Of a DNA stretch of 64,000 bases, positions 10,921 to 20,662 are shown in pieces; the first letter of the stretch is position 1, and the number at the start of each line of letters is the position of its first letter. Under the pieces are notes generated by a model. That model saw only the letters and a list, made by a program, of their open reading frames with translations, was not told where the DNA came from and did no database searches. The stretch comes from Marchantia polymorpha subsp. ruderalis (taxonomy: Eukaryota; Streptophyta; Marchantiopsida; Marchantiales; Marchantiaceae). Location of the stretch: the NCBI GenBank assembly GCA_037833965.1, contig AP031352.1:30754501-30818500 (forward strand), given 5' to 3'. A program made the translations under genes and the position numbers.

Positions 10921-12408
10921 CTTCGCCCTCGGCGGGAAATCCGCCTTCGGCACTAAAAATCCGCCTTCGGGGGTGGAGCTCGTACGGCGCCTTCGGCGCC
11001 AGCGCATCCTGGTTAGGTGAGCTAACGGAGTAGCGAATCCGTACGGACCGTACGGACGAGTGCGCCCTCGGTTGATCGGGACTTCGGAGACAGAAGCGCC
11101 GACGGAGAGGCGAGAGAGATGGACAGACAGGACGGAGTATGTTGACCGCGGTCAACGCCTTCGGCACAGCCGCCTTCGGAGCTGCGCCTACGGCAAGGGA
11201 CCTACGCCGACGAATGTCTTCTGTGCGGACGATCAGCGCCTACGCACAGGCGGATGGAGTTCGACGCCAGCGGGAAGTCCGCCGGAAATTCCGCCTACGG
11301 AGAAGGGAGTTCGGCTTCGGCCCAGCGTGCGGACGAACGCCTTCGGCGGAGCGGGCCCAGCCCGAGTCGAAGTAGGAATGAGTGTAGCGCATCGGCGAGA
11401 AATACGCCTTCGGCGCTGCGCGACCATGGCCGCGGCGTAGTACGCTGGCGGAGTTCAAATTGACATTTCGAGCGTGTGAGTGAAGGCGCGATGGCGGAGC
11501 GTGAAGCCGCGCGTGAGAGAGAGGGCCGTTATACCTCCGAGCCGGCGCAGCCATCAAGTGAGTCGACGTTCACGACCAAGAGCCGACCATGACACCCTGC
11601 GAGCGGACAGCGGACACTCCATTCTTGAATTTGCGCTTTCAATTCCTTGTGCGAGCTGCGCGCGTCCACCTTCTAGTCGAGAGACGTTCTAGACACCACC
11701 GCGCAGAGACTTACCTGGTGGCAGAGAGAGAATTGAGTGCGCGACATTCGGAATTGAGAGATATTAGAGTTTGCTGAGGAATTAGTGCTGCGGGCAAGAG
11801 GCTCGGGCATAGCGGAGAGAAGTTTGCGAAATCCGATTTCAAGAACGTGATGTCGAGGTCGATTAAGCTGCGGATGGTCCGCTCAAGCTTCCGCAGATTG
11901 GGTTGCGTGCTTTTCAGGACCAGCTGATTGCGAGGAAACTCGATTTCTTGCTGTGGGGATGGAATTACGTGTGCGGAAACATGGTGCGCGAATGGCTGAG
12001 TGAGAGACAGCAACCTGCGCGCGGATTCCGTCCGCACGTAGATCGTTGGACTGTCCACGATTGGGGACAAGTATTGGGGAGGTGTGCAGGCGAGGACGGG
12101 TTCCTCCTATTCGACAGTGAGAGCGTCAAGGTGTCGAAGGCGGAAGAAGCCTCCTTTGTGGAATTGTTCAAGCGGGAGAAGTCCACCAAGAACGGATACT
12201 GGACCCGTGACTACAGAGATCGTTTCCGCAGAACCATAGCGATGGCACTGCTGCAACTCTTGCAGCCGCACCGCACCACTTACATCACTTCTTGGCAAGT
12301 GTCCTTCGTGGAGCTCACATTGGCCGGAGCTCCAGTTCACTGGTCGCGTATCCTGCATAGGGTAATGCGACAGCAGGCGTTTGAGGAGCGGGGAGGAACG
12401 CTCAATCA

Positions 12409-12413
12409 CCTCT
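12409..12413. repeat. Left target-site duplication CCTCT of element C
   Basis: CCTCT directly precedes the TGTGG start of C and is repeated at 14817-14821 directly after its TTACA end. This defines the insertion borders to the base. Confidence 0.85.
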
Positions 12414-12850
12414 TGTGGTAACCCACTTTTTGTTTTTCGCCGGAATTAAAACATTTTTGATTAGTAAGTACCGTGGTAGCAGCTGTAAATAGTATTCGGT
12501 ACGCAAAGCCAGAGTAAAAAGAGCATCGAGGACAGTCAAGGGGTTTTGGGCTTAGGCCACAGTGGAACGCTTGGAATGGAACGGGCGGTTCACGCTGCAG
12601 GACTCGCTTCGAGCACCTTCGGCGGTAAATCACTCATAACTTCCTCAATTCTTAACTCCTTGAGTTACTTAGAGTCTCGTTGGAAAGAACTCGACGCGCT
12701 CGTTCTAACGAGCATAAGAACGCCTGGAACGAATGAGGACTCAGGGAGTTGTGACTGTCGGAAGATGCGAAGGAGAACGCCTACGAATAGGCGGAAGGAG
12801 TTCGTCGTCGGAAGAATATCCACCTTCGGCCCTGGATGTTCGCCTTCCGC

Positions 12851-13195
12851 GACTTCAAGTCGGCAAACTCGGAGTCGGAGAACTCGGGGTCGGCGAACTC
12901 GAGGTCGGAGAACTCGGAGTTGGCAAACTTGAATTCGGCAAACTCGAGGTCAAAGAACTTCAAGTCAGCAAACTCGGAGTCGGCAAACTTGAGGTCGGCA
13001 AACTCGAGGTCGGCGAACTTCAAGTCAGCAAACTCGGAGTCGGCAAACTTGAGGTCGGCAAACTCGAGGTCATAGAACTTCAAGTCAGCAAACTCGGAGT
13101 CGGCAAACTTGAGGTCGGCGAACTCGAGGTCGGCGAACTTCAAGTCAGCAAACTCGGAGTCGGCAAACTTGAGGTCAGAGAACTCGGAGTCGGCG
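12851..13195. repeat. 15-bp minisatellite with 60-bp higher-order unit
   Basis: Units of about 15 bp of the type GTCGGCAAACTCGGA, with CTTGAG, CTCGAG and CTTCAA variants, run in tandem. From 12961 four units form a 60-bp block repeated three times almost perfectly (12961, 13021, 13081) plus a partial fourth. Because 15 is a multiple of three, several frames stay open and encode pentapeptide repeats, such as FADLK/FADSE on the minus strand and SANSE/SANLR on the plus strand. Confidence 0.9.
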
Positions 13196-13458
13196 AAACA
13201 TCGTGCGGGCGCCTTCGGCGATAACAGATAACAAGCCTTCGACAGTGTGCCTTTGGCGAAGGATAAAACCGGCATAACTCTTTCAACTCGTAACGGTTTG
13301 ACTCAGTTAGGGTTTCGTTAGAAAGAGCTCGACGCGCTCGTTCCAACGAGCCCAAGAACTCTTGAAACGGATCAAGGATCTGTGAGTTATGGGTGTCGGA
13401 AGTGACTGTTACAAATAGGCAAAGGTGCGGAAGTGCGTCTTCGGCGGTCAACGCCTTC

Positions 13459-13588
13459 GGAGAACTCGGAGTTGGCAAACTTGAGGTCGGAGAACTCGGA
13501 GTTGGCAAACTTGAGGTCGGCGAACTCGAGGTCGGCGAACTTCAAGTCGGCAAACTCGGAGTCGGCGAACTCGAGGTTGGCAAACCGA
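13459..13588. repeat. Second block of the 15-bp minisatellite
   Basis: The same 15-bp unit (GAACTCGGAGTTGGC, AACTTGAGGTCGGC) recurs here, about 260 bp after the first array. The sequence between resembles the element's 5' region, which suggests an internal duplication of 5' region plus array within C. Confidence 0.85.
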
Positions 13589-13756
13589 ATGCGGTTTAGA
13601 GATCTTGCGGAGTCCATATCTCTACGATGGACGGTCGGATGGATCTGAAATTTGGTGGGGCCGTTGATCTCAGTCGGCCACGCATGCTTGCAAATATTCA
13701 GACTCAGATCTCGGATGTAAAGATGCTGGCGGCTCTGTACAGTAGGCTTAGGATTC

Positions 13757-13783
13757 AGATTTAGGGTTAGGGTTAGATTTAGG
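13757..13783 (+). repeat. Short telomere-like TTTAGGG/TTAGGG tract in element C
   Basis: A short run of TTTAGGG, TTAGGG and TTAGATTTAGG lies where the deleted ORF would be expected. It resembles the plant telomere unit but is very short. Chance or repair-associated addition are both possible. Confidence 0.4.
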
Positions 13784-13885
13784 TTGTAAGTTAGAGGGGA
13801 AAGTAGCCGCCGACTCCTCAGGTGTAGGATCTGTTGCGGCTCGCACCCTAGCGGGTAGCGTAGTGTTAGTTAGGACCTTAGAGAG

Positions 13886-13914
13886 TATAAAGTAGTTCAA
13901 GGCGTTTTGCCCTG
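13886..13914 (+). promoter_or_regulatory. TATA-like box and hairpin in element C
   Basis: TATAAAG (13886-13892) is followed by CAAGGC-GTTTT-GCCCTG (13898-13914), the same unit as in B with one unpaired position in the stem. Confidence 0.35.
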
Positions 13915-14816
13915 GGACTCTTCCAGTTTCGGAAGTGCAGATCAGGAACTCACTTTCTTGGCGTGTTTGTGCATTTTGGTCTTGGCACCACGTAGAGAAG
14001 CTGCAGCATAGCGAAGTTACCGTATGTTGTAGTTGAAGGCCTTCGGTTGAATGTTCAGAGCTAGTACCCGGTTAGAGACTTGAGTAGTGCGGATCTGCAC
14101 CTGCGGGTGATTTCTGATGCTTTGAGCCGGCTGCGAGTTAGAGACTTGAACAGTTCCCCCTTACTCCTTCGAGTGACATATCCTGATTGTACTCCTACGG
14201 GAAGTTTCCCCTCAATGCCAAAGTGAAGTTTTATTACTTCGTGTAAGCCTTGGTTTGCAATTCAGGTTGTGTGTGTGTGTTACTGGATTGTGTCTCAGTT
14301 AAGTTCTCAGTCGGGCATGTACCCCCTACGTTTGGTGTGAGTCGAGGGTGACGTCCACGGCGTATGAAGGGGCTTCGTTCCGAAGTGGGAAGTCTAGTCC
14401 GGGTTCCCTACGCTAGTTCCTGGCGGAAGGGCAGTAAAAACCGGAGTGGGAGTCACTACCTGCAGAACCTCTGAGTGAACTTTTGAGACACTTTCCCCCT
14501 GAAATCCGAAGCGGAGGTCCTGACCGACCTCCGAGTTGTGCTTTTGCCAGTTTCATGTGTGTGTGTGTGTGTGTGTGTTGAGTGACTACGCTGTACTGTG
14601 CATCCTCCGAGCATCCTCCGAGTCGAGCATCCTCCTCCGAGTCAAGCCTCCGAGTCGAGCACTGCAGTATTTCTGGGAGTGACAGTCGCCTGAGAATTCA
14701 AACTCTACAAAAGTCTGTTAAACGTGACACTTTTTACTCTGTGTGTTGCCTTTGTCCCTGTGGGTTCGATCTTTTTACCACCATACTGCAGTTTTAGCCT
14801 TTGGTGGGTTATTACA

Positions 14817-14821
14817 CCTCT
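14817..14821. repeat. Right target-site duplication CCTCT of element C
   Basis: This is the exact repeat of 12409-12413, directly after the TTACA terminus. Confidence 0.85.
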
Positions 14822-17069
14822 CCCCCTTCTTGATAAACTTTTATCGGTCGATGGGTTGCTTGACCGCGACCGAGCGTATTAAGTTTCCACCATTGTCAGT
14901 CGACAATCCCAGGAGGTATGTGCGGGATAACGAAGTCGACACCAACGCGGAGGACTCTCCGACTTCCATTCCACCGGGTCAACAGGATGCGGGGAGGGTA
15001 GCAGCACGAGTGCCGCGAAAGCGGAGATGGAGAGAGGAACCGGAGAAGGAGCAACATCAAGAATCAGCTGCTCTCACCCGGAAGTGGCCACTACACGAGA
15101 TCTGCAGTCGGCCGAAGCAGAAGGCGCGCCGGCTTGTGTTACCTGCCAACAGCGCGGAAACGGCGCGGGCCGCCGGAGAGAAGGGGAGTCCATCCTCGGA
15201 GAAGGATGGAACTGCGCGGACGGCAGAGGGGTCAGCGGACCTCCCTATGCCCTCGGCGGAGGTGAGACGACCTTCGGGTCAGGAGCAACAGCGTGCGGCA
15301 CGGATGAGTGTGCCGCCTACGCATAGGCGACTCCCTGCGGACGGGAGACTCCCTGTGGATAGGCGACTCCTTGCGGACGAAAACACGCATACGCATGGGC
15401 GAGCGCCTACGCATAGGCAAGACTCACCCCGGTGCAACGCAGGAAAGGGAAGGAGCCGGCGGAAGATCCGCCTTCGGCTCAAGGGCCTTCGGGGCAAGGC
15501 CCTTCGGCGGTGAGATCGCCGGGACATGCGCCTTGGGCACTAGGGCCTTCGGGCCACCGAGTTACGAGTAGAGAGCCGGCGGGGACCGCGCCCTCGGCGA
15601 GAAATCCAGCGGAAGGACCTTCGGCCCAAGGAACATCGGGCGAGCCGCCTTTGGCTCAACCGCCCTCGGCGGAAGCGCCGCCGGGAATTGCGCCTACTTC
15701 TAGGCAGGACGCATCCCTGGCGCAGGACCTAATGGTGGAGCGGGACCGATCGAAGTAGCGGGACCTAACAGAGGAGCGGATTGACTGTCAGCAGGGTGAA
15801 ATTTGTGCGCGCGATGCACAATTGCACTCCGCGCAGGTACATTCCGCACGACCGCCTTCGGCGGTAGACGCCTGCGGCGATGAGGCTACAGTCAAAGTTG
15901 GGCAGGCGGGCGATGTGAATTCGGCACGACCGCATTCACCCATTGCCTTGGACATTCTAGCAGGGAGCAGCGAGGCTGCAGGAGCACCAGTGGCGGCAGA
16001 GGACGCAGACATCTCGCAGCCCCGCACAGGACAGTTGCCGACGAATTCAATGGCGACCGAAATCCTCAATTCGGAGGATGACGAAGAAGGAGGATCGACG
16101 GAATCAGTGTCGGGATCGGAATCCACTGAGGAGGAGGAGCAGGACATGGTAGGCACGCCGACGGCGGCGCTCTGTGAGCAGGTAGTACCTCTGTTGAGGT
16201 ACCTGGATCGCAAAGTGGAAAAGTACGCGGACCCCCGCCAGCCTGGGTTCTACGTCGAGTTAGTGAGGAGGCGAACCCGCACTAAAGTCCACACCAGCAA
16301 GTTGTTGGGCCGAGTGGATCAGGAACTTAAGGATCTGCGGGAGAAGTATGATTGCATGTGGGGTCACCTCAACCTCACTAAGAAGATGTACAAAGCTTTC
16401 GACAGGACGAAGGACGAGAAGCTGGAGGATTTTGCCGAGGAGAAGGCGAAGTTAGTAGAGGAGCTGGATTTTGAGCAGGCTCAAAATCGAATGTTGTCAG
16501 GGGAGCTCGTGCGACAGACACGGTTGTTAGAGCAGTGTCAGCTCGCACGGCAGGCGGATGAGGAATTAATCCGCAGACTGCAATCCGAGTGCGGGGAATT
16601 GAGAGTGCAGCATGCGGAGGCCGAATTGCAGTTGGTTGTAGTTGAAGACGATCGCCGGCGGGAGGCAGATCGCACGAAGGAAGAGATGGCGAGGCGAGTC
16701 ACCCACTGTCTCAGGGGCTACGCCTACTGGGAAGTGGCGGCGCAGGAGAAACTCACACTGCGCGAGTTAGAGCTTCGTGCAGCGGGGTTGTTGTTAGGTG
16801 TCAGTCGGAGCCGGCAGCGAGTGGCGAAGAAGCTGGATTCTTTTCTGTCGAAGTCGCGGGACACCCTGGCCACCCTCGAGACGGAGGTTTCCGCGGTGTT
16901 GCGGCGATTGGGACTGCGCAGTCGAGCGGAGGACTGGCATGGTAGGGAGTTAGTGCGCGGCAGTCTGTCGCGCAGAAGGCGAAGCACGGGTTTTGCGGAG
17001 TGTAGTGTAGCGTGGTTCTGTGCACGCGCGTAGCATAGTGCAGTGTAGTGTTAGTTAGGACTTAGAAGG

Positions 17070-17098
17070 TATAAAGTAGTTCAAGGCGTCTTGCCTTG
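17070..17098 (+). promoter_or_regulatory. TATA-like box and hairpin after the A ORF
   Basis: TATAAAG (17070-17076) is followed by the stem-loop CAAGGC-GTCTT-GCCTTG (17082-17098), 36 bp after the ORF stop, as in the other copies. Confidence 0.35.
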
Positions 17099-17960
17099 GG
17101 ATTTTTCCCAGTTTCGGAAGTGCAGTCAGGAACTCATTTTCTCTGCGTGTTTGTGTCCTTAGTTCTGTCACCACGCAAGAGGAGCTACACCTTGGCGGTC
17201 CGCATTGTGTAGCTGAAGGCCTTCGGCCGAATATTCAGAAGCTAGTACGCTGGTTAGAGACTTGAGTAGTTCGGATCTACACCTGCGGGTGATTGCCGAT
17301 GCTCAGAGCCAGTTACGAGTTAGATACTTGAACAGTTTCCCCCTTAGACTTTCGAGTGATTGTTTCTGATTGTACTCATTCGGGATTTTTCCCCTGAATG
17401 CCAAAGTGAAGTTTTGCTACTTCGTGTAAGCCTTGGTTGTAAATTCAGGTTACGCTGCAACAGATGCCTTCAGGGTAACCCCTGTAGTATTTCTGGGAAT
17501 GACAAGTGCCTGAGAATTCAAACTCTTCAATAGACTGTTATGGTGTGCTATTGGATCGTTTCTCAGTTGAGTCCCTCCGTGCGGACCTGTGTTCTCTGCG
17601 CGTTTTGTGAGTTGAGAGTGTTGTTCACCGCGTGTGAGTGACTTCGATCCGAAGTAGGAAGTCCAACCCGGGTTTCCCACGCTAGAAGAAAGCCAGTGGA
17701 AGGGTTGTAAAAGCAGGAGTTGGGAGTCACTACCCGCAGATTCGCTCAGTGTACTCGCGAGAGACTTTCCCCCCTGAAATCTTAAGTAGAGGTCCTAACC
17801 TATCTCTGGGTTGTGTTTCTGTAATTTCAGGTGTGTGTGTGTGTGTTGAGTGAACTACGCTGCACTGTGCAACCTCCGAGCGAGCTCCGAGTGAACACTT
17901 GTAGTATTTCTAGGAGTTTGAGACACGATCAACAATTTCTTAGAGCAGCAGTTTAGGCTC

Positions 17961-18296
17961 GTGGCACCACCATACCAAAAGTTGAAAGAATTCGGCCAAG
18001 CCTACATGATCCAGAGCCTGCTGTCGCACGGGTATGTGGCGGACTATGGCGAAGCGGATGGTAAATTAAAGACACTGCAATTGGCCGAGAGGGATGTGGA
18101 GGATGGGAGACAGTACTGGATCATCGTTCCTTCTAAGGAGTACGCTGGTGGTTTCCGGCTGCGAAATGTTCAAACCCAAGGTTATCTCCTGAACGGCCCC
18201 ACGCACCTTGGCAACCAACTCAGCACCCTGGACATCATCAAAGAATGGCCCGATCAGGCCTGGAACTTCTCGCTAGTTCTTCCTGCTCTCGAGTAG
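17961..18296 (+). CDS. Lectin-like (beta-trefoil-like) coding fragment, 5' end missing
   Basis: The open frame runs from an in-frame stop at 17919-17921 to TAG at 18294-18296 and has no proper start: the first in-frame ATG is well inside, and 17961 is GTG. The roughly 111 residues look like a real protein. They include QSLLSHGYVADYGE, LAERDVEDGRQYWIIVPSKEYAGGFRLRNVQTQGYLLNG and a WPDQAWNF ending. The QYWIIVP/GFRLRNVQTQGYL spacing resembles repeats of ricin-B/agglutinin-type beta-trefoil lectins, but the assignment is tentative. It is probably the last exon of a multi-exon gene, with a possible acceptor AG just upstream, or a fragment left by the truncation of element A about 40 bp upstream. 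No partner exon was found in the window. Confidence 0.45.
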   Translation: MAPPYQKLKEFGQAYMIQSLLSHGYVADYGEADGKLKTLQLAERDVEDGRQYWIIVPSKEYAGGFRLRNVQTQGYLLNGPTHLGNQLSTLDIIKEWPDQAWNFSLVLPALE

Positions 18297-20589
18297 CAGT
18301 CAATGGTATGATCTGATCGGGCCTGACCGACGGAGCTGCCGTGAACTGGAAGCCGTGGCGGCCTGTGTATTTCCTTAATGTCCTCACCGTGCTCAATATT
18401 GAAGCCGTGCAAAGTGATGGTGATTTGCGCTGCTGGGCTCTCGGTTGAGTTAGGACATTGTTTTGATTTGTTTGTACGATCTTAATACTCCTCCCTATGC
18501 TCTTTTCAGCTTTGTGCTCTTCCTCCTCGTACCCTCGCCGATCATGTTGGTCCTCTTCATGGAACCACAAGGTTAGCCAGCGTTATGCGCTAGGATGATA
18601 AATGGTACGGTCTGGCCATTATCAATAACTATCCATGTTCATAGTGCTGGAAATAAGTACGTAGTCGGAACAGCCTGCCTCGAGTTGTGAAGCATAAATC
18701 CTTCACCAGCGTTTGAATCTTAAAGTACGGATTGACTCTTACAATCGCACACTCTTCCTGATTATGGAGCATGTCATGAGTCTGCTGAGCTATGGGTTGA
18801 TTTTGAATTCTTGAGTGTATGTATGTGCTTGAGTTCTTTCATGGTTATCACCTCGAATGCCGGAACGCTTGTCAGCTTTCACGCCGCTCAGATGCGAACG
18901 ATCTGCTCACTGCTCATAATGGGGTACATGTTGCACGAGCTCAGCGACGTGAAGAGTGCGTCCGTATATGTTGGTTACGAGAAAGCACATATCTGACTGT
19001 CTGTTCCGACGTATGACATATTTCAATTTCTGTTCGTGATATCCATATATGGTATTGGTTCCTTCACTGAGCTCTTCTTGCAACTGGACTCTCACTGTTT
19101 GATGAAATTTTACCTTGAGGCAGCAGAAATCGTATGAGAATGTAAGTAACGAGACGTAGGGTGCGAGTTGTATAGATGTAACTCAAGTAGGATCAGAGGA
19201 AGAACATTTCTATAACAAAAAGAGGAACATGAAAAACAGATATAGAAGTTTGGAAAAGAAACGAAACGTTCTTAGCCAGTACTCGCCTCCTATGACAGTC
19301 GAATCTGTAAATTGACTGCTGATCTCAGATACCGAGTGGAAGCAAATTTGGCAGATTGGGCCCAATGCCCCCAAACACTGAACGTAAGCCTTTTCGTAGG
19401 GAAATCGTCTCCCTTACCAACCAACTACTGTTCGTGACATATGTGTGGGTCTGAAGGTTTGGCGTGTATTTGACTTTCACACGTCGCGATGTCTCTTTCA
19501 GCGAGCCAAGGTTGTTGATATATTCGCAGTTTCATTCTAATCCCATCATCTAACCACGTCAAATGTAGTCAAATTCCTACTATTCAGCAATTTATTCCGT
19601 TGGAAGATCCTTGTACACCATCTTGTAAATTCTTGTGATTCTAAAAATTGTTTTGCAACAAAGCAACTCAGAACAAGGTTTTGAGGTCAAACTTGAAAAA
19701 TGAGTATCGAGTTCAACTTATTCATTTGATTCTTGTAACCATTTGATTCCTTCTCCTGAAATTCTTTGAGGACACAGAACCCTGAAAGTGCAAGAATTTG
19801 CGTCAGGCAAGCCACCAGAACACAAATTTCTAAGTGCAATTTCCTATTAGAGGCTTTTATCGAACCTCCGATGAAGATGTCTACACTCAGCTTTGGATGT
19901 GATAGAGTGTGGCTATTGTGAAGCATTGAAAGCTATAAGAGCATGGGCTTTTTGAAACTCATTGTGAGTCTGGCTCCACCATAATCGTTTCTCTGCCCAA
20001 TGATTATCGCGGATTGTGCTTGTGAGCTTTTGAAGGAACAAAAATATCAGTTCAAGATTACATTGATTGTTAATGGAGTTACTCAAGTTGTGACTGGTTT
20101 GTGAATGTTAATCCATTTTAAAATTCTTCGGCATGTTGAATAGAGACTATTAAGAGTGAGGACTCACAGGCCACTAGGCTTGTAGTAGTTACATATAAAG
20201 ACTAGAGAAAGTTTTGGAAAGTCATTTGGAAAATCAAGGCTTTATACACAATCTTTAGTTTAGATGTTATGTGACACTGGATACCACATTGGATACATCA
20301 GAAGTAGCTTAAGAATAATAAATCTGTGGATGTAATCAACGGACAAAGTACAAATGGGAACTCAACACAAATCATAAGAATCAATCAAGCAAACGCTAAA
20401 TATGCGGATAAGAAATGATACATCCTTCAACATGTTATTTAGAAACTTGGAGTATCTATGTTTGAACAAAATAATTCAATAAAAGCATATTGTCCAAATG
20501 TTTGACGGTAAAGGAATTTAAGAAGCCATGAAAGCAAAAGGAAAAAATCAGAAAACTAATGTGCTATCTGAAGGTTCTACCACATAGCC
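18297..20589. other. Intergenic, no gene seen
   Basis: Moderately AT-rich unique sequence. Short open frames on both strands (longest about 110 codons, opposite the lectin-like exon) show no domain or splice support. Confidence 0.5.
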
Positions 20590-20662
20590 ATGTCTACGTA
20601 CATATGGAGCATTAGAAGTAATTCTGACGGTTGATGGCCAAACTCCATATATACGTAGACAT
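20590..20662 (+). other. 20-bp arm stem-loop, miRNA-like size
   Basis: The arm ATGTCTACGTACATATGGAG (20590-20609) pairs with 20643-20662 with one mismatch in 20 positions, across a 33-nt loop. Arm length and loop size suit a small-RNA precursor. No known conserved plant miRNA sequence was recognised, and the stem does not extend beyond the arms. It may instead be the remnant of a short inverted-repeat element. Confidence 0.35.

Larger units (their letters stand above)
12414..14816 (+). mobile_element. Element C: 2403-bp deletion derivative with TIRs
   Basis: The ends are TGTGGTAACCCAC and GGTGGGTTATTACA. The reverse complement of the right end, TGTAATAACCCACC, matches the left end at 11 of 13 positions. 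The flanks are the 5-bp duplication CCTCT. Removing the element and one duplication copy restores the reading frame of the A ORF around GGTLNHL/SPFLI. C keeps the 5' and 3' family regions but has no ORF; a 15-bp minisatellite occupies the middle. It is likely a non-autonomous derivative mobilised by enzymes supplied elsewhere. If the family is LTR-type, C would be a solo LTR. Confidence 0.8.
11589..17033 (+). pseudogene. Element A ORF remnant (degenerate homologue of the 1045-aa protein)
   Basis: Pieces of the element protein occur in order. 11589-11777 holds the N-terminus, ending at an early stop. 11903-12413 holds the conserved domain (LDFLLWGWNY, MVREWL, DRWTVHDWGQ, GGTLNHL). After element C, 14822-15513 resumes at LSPFLINFYR. 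15822-17033 holds the acidic, VPLLRYLDRK, coiled-coil and LRELELRAA parts. At least one stop plus a frame change (about 11777-11900), the 2.4 kb insertion, and another frame change in the repeat-rich middle (about 15513-15822) disrupt it. It is a pseudogene copy; the C-terminal 403-residue stretch remains open. Confidence 0.7.
10389..17918 (+). mobile_element. Element A: ORF-bearing element, interrupted by C and 3'-truncated
   Basis: It starts at 10389 with TGTGGTAACACAC. It has a 5' non-coding part with GCCTACGCATAGGC-type palindromes (about 10783-10920), a degenerate ORF (11589-17033) split by element C, and a 3' region. The 3' region contains a rearranged or duplicated block near 17452-17540, and similarity stops at about 17918 without the TTACA terminus. 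The right end has therefore been lost or exchanged. The left flank is AATAT (10384-10388). Without the right end no target duplication can be shown. Confidence 0.65.

Noticed and set aside
12781..13275. 164-codon pentapeptide-repeat frame as a real gene
   Set aside because: It arises automatically from a 15-bp repeat and occurs in a deletion derivative of a mobile element; kept only as a finding.
12851..13588. CRISPR array
   Set aside because: The units are contiguous without unique spacers and the genome is eukaryotic; it is a minisatellite.
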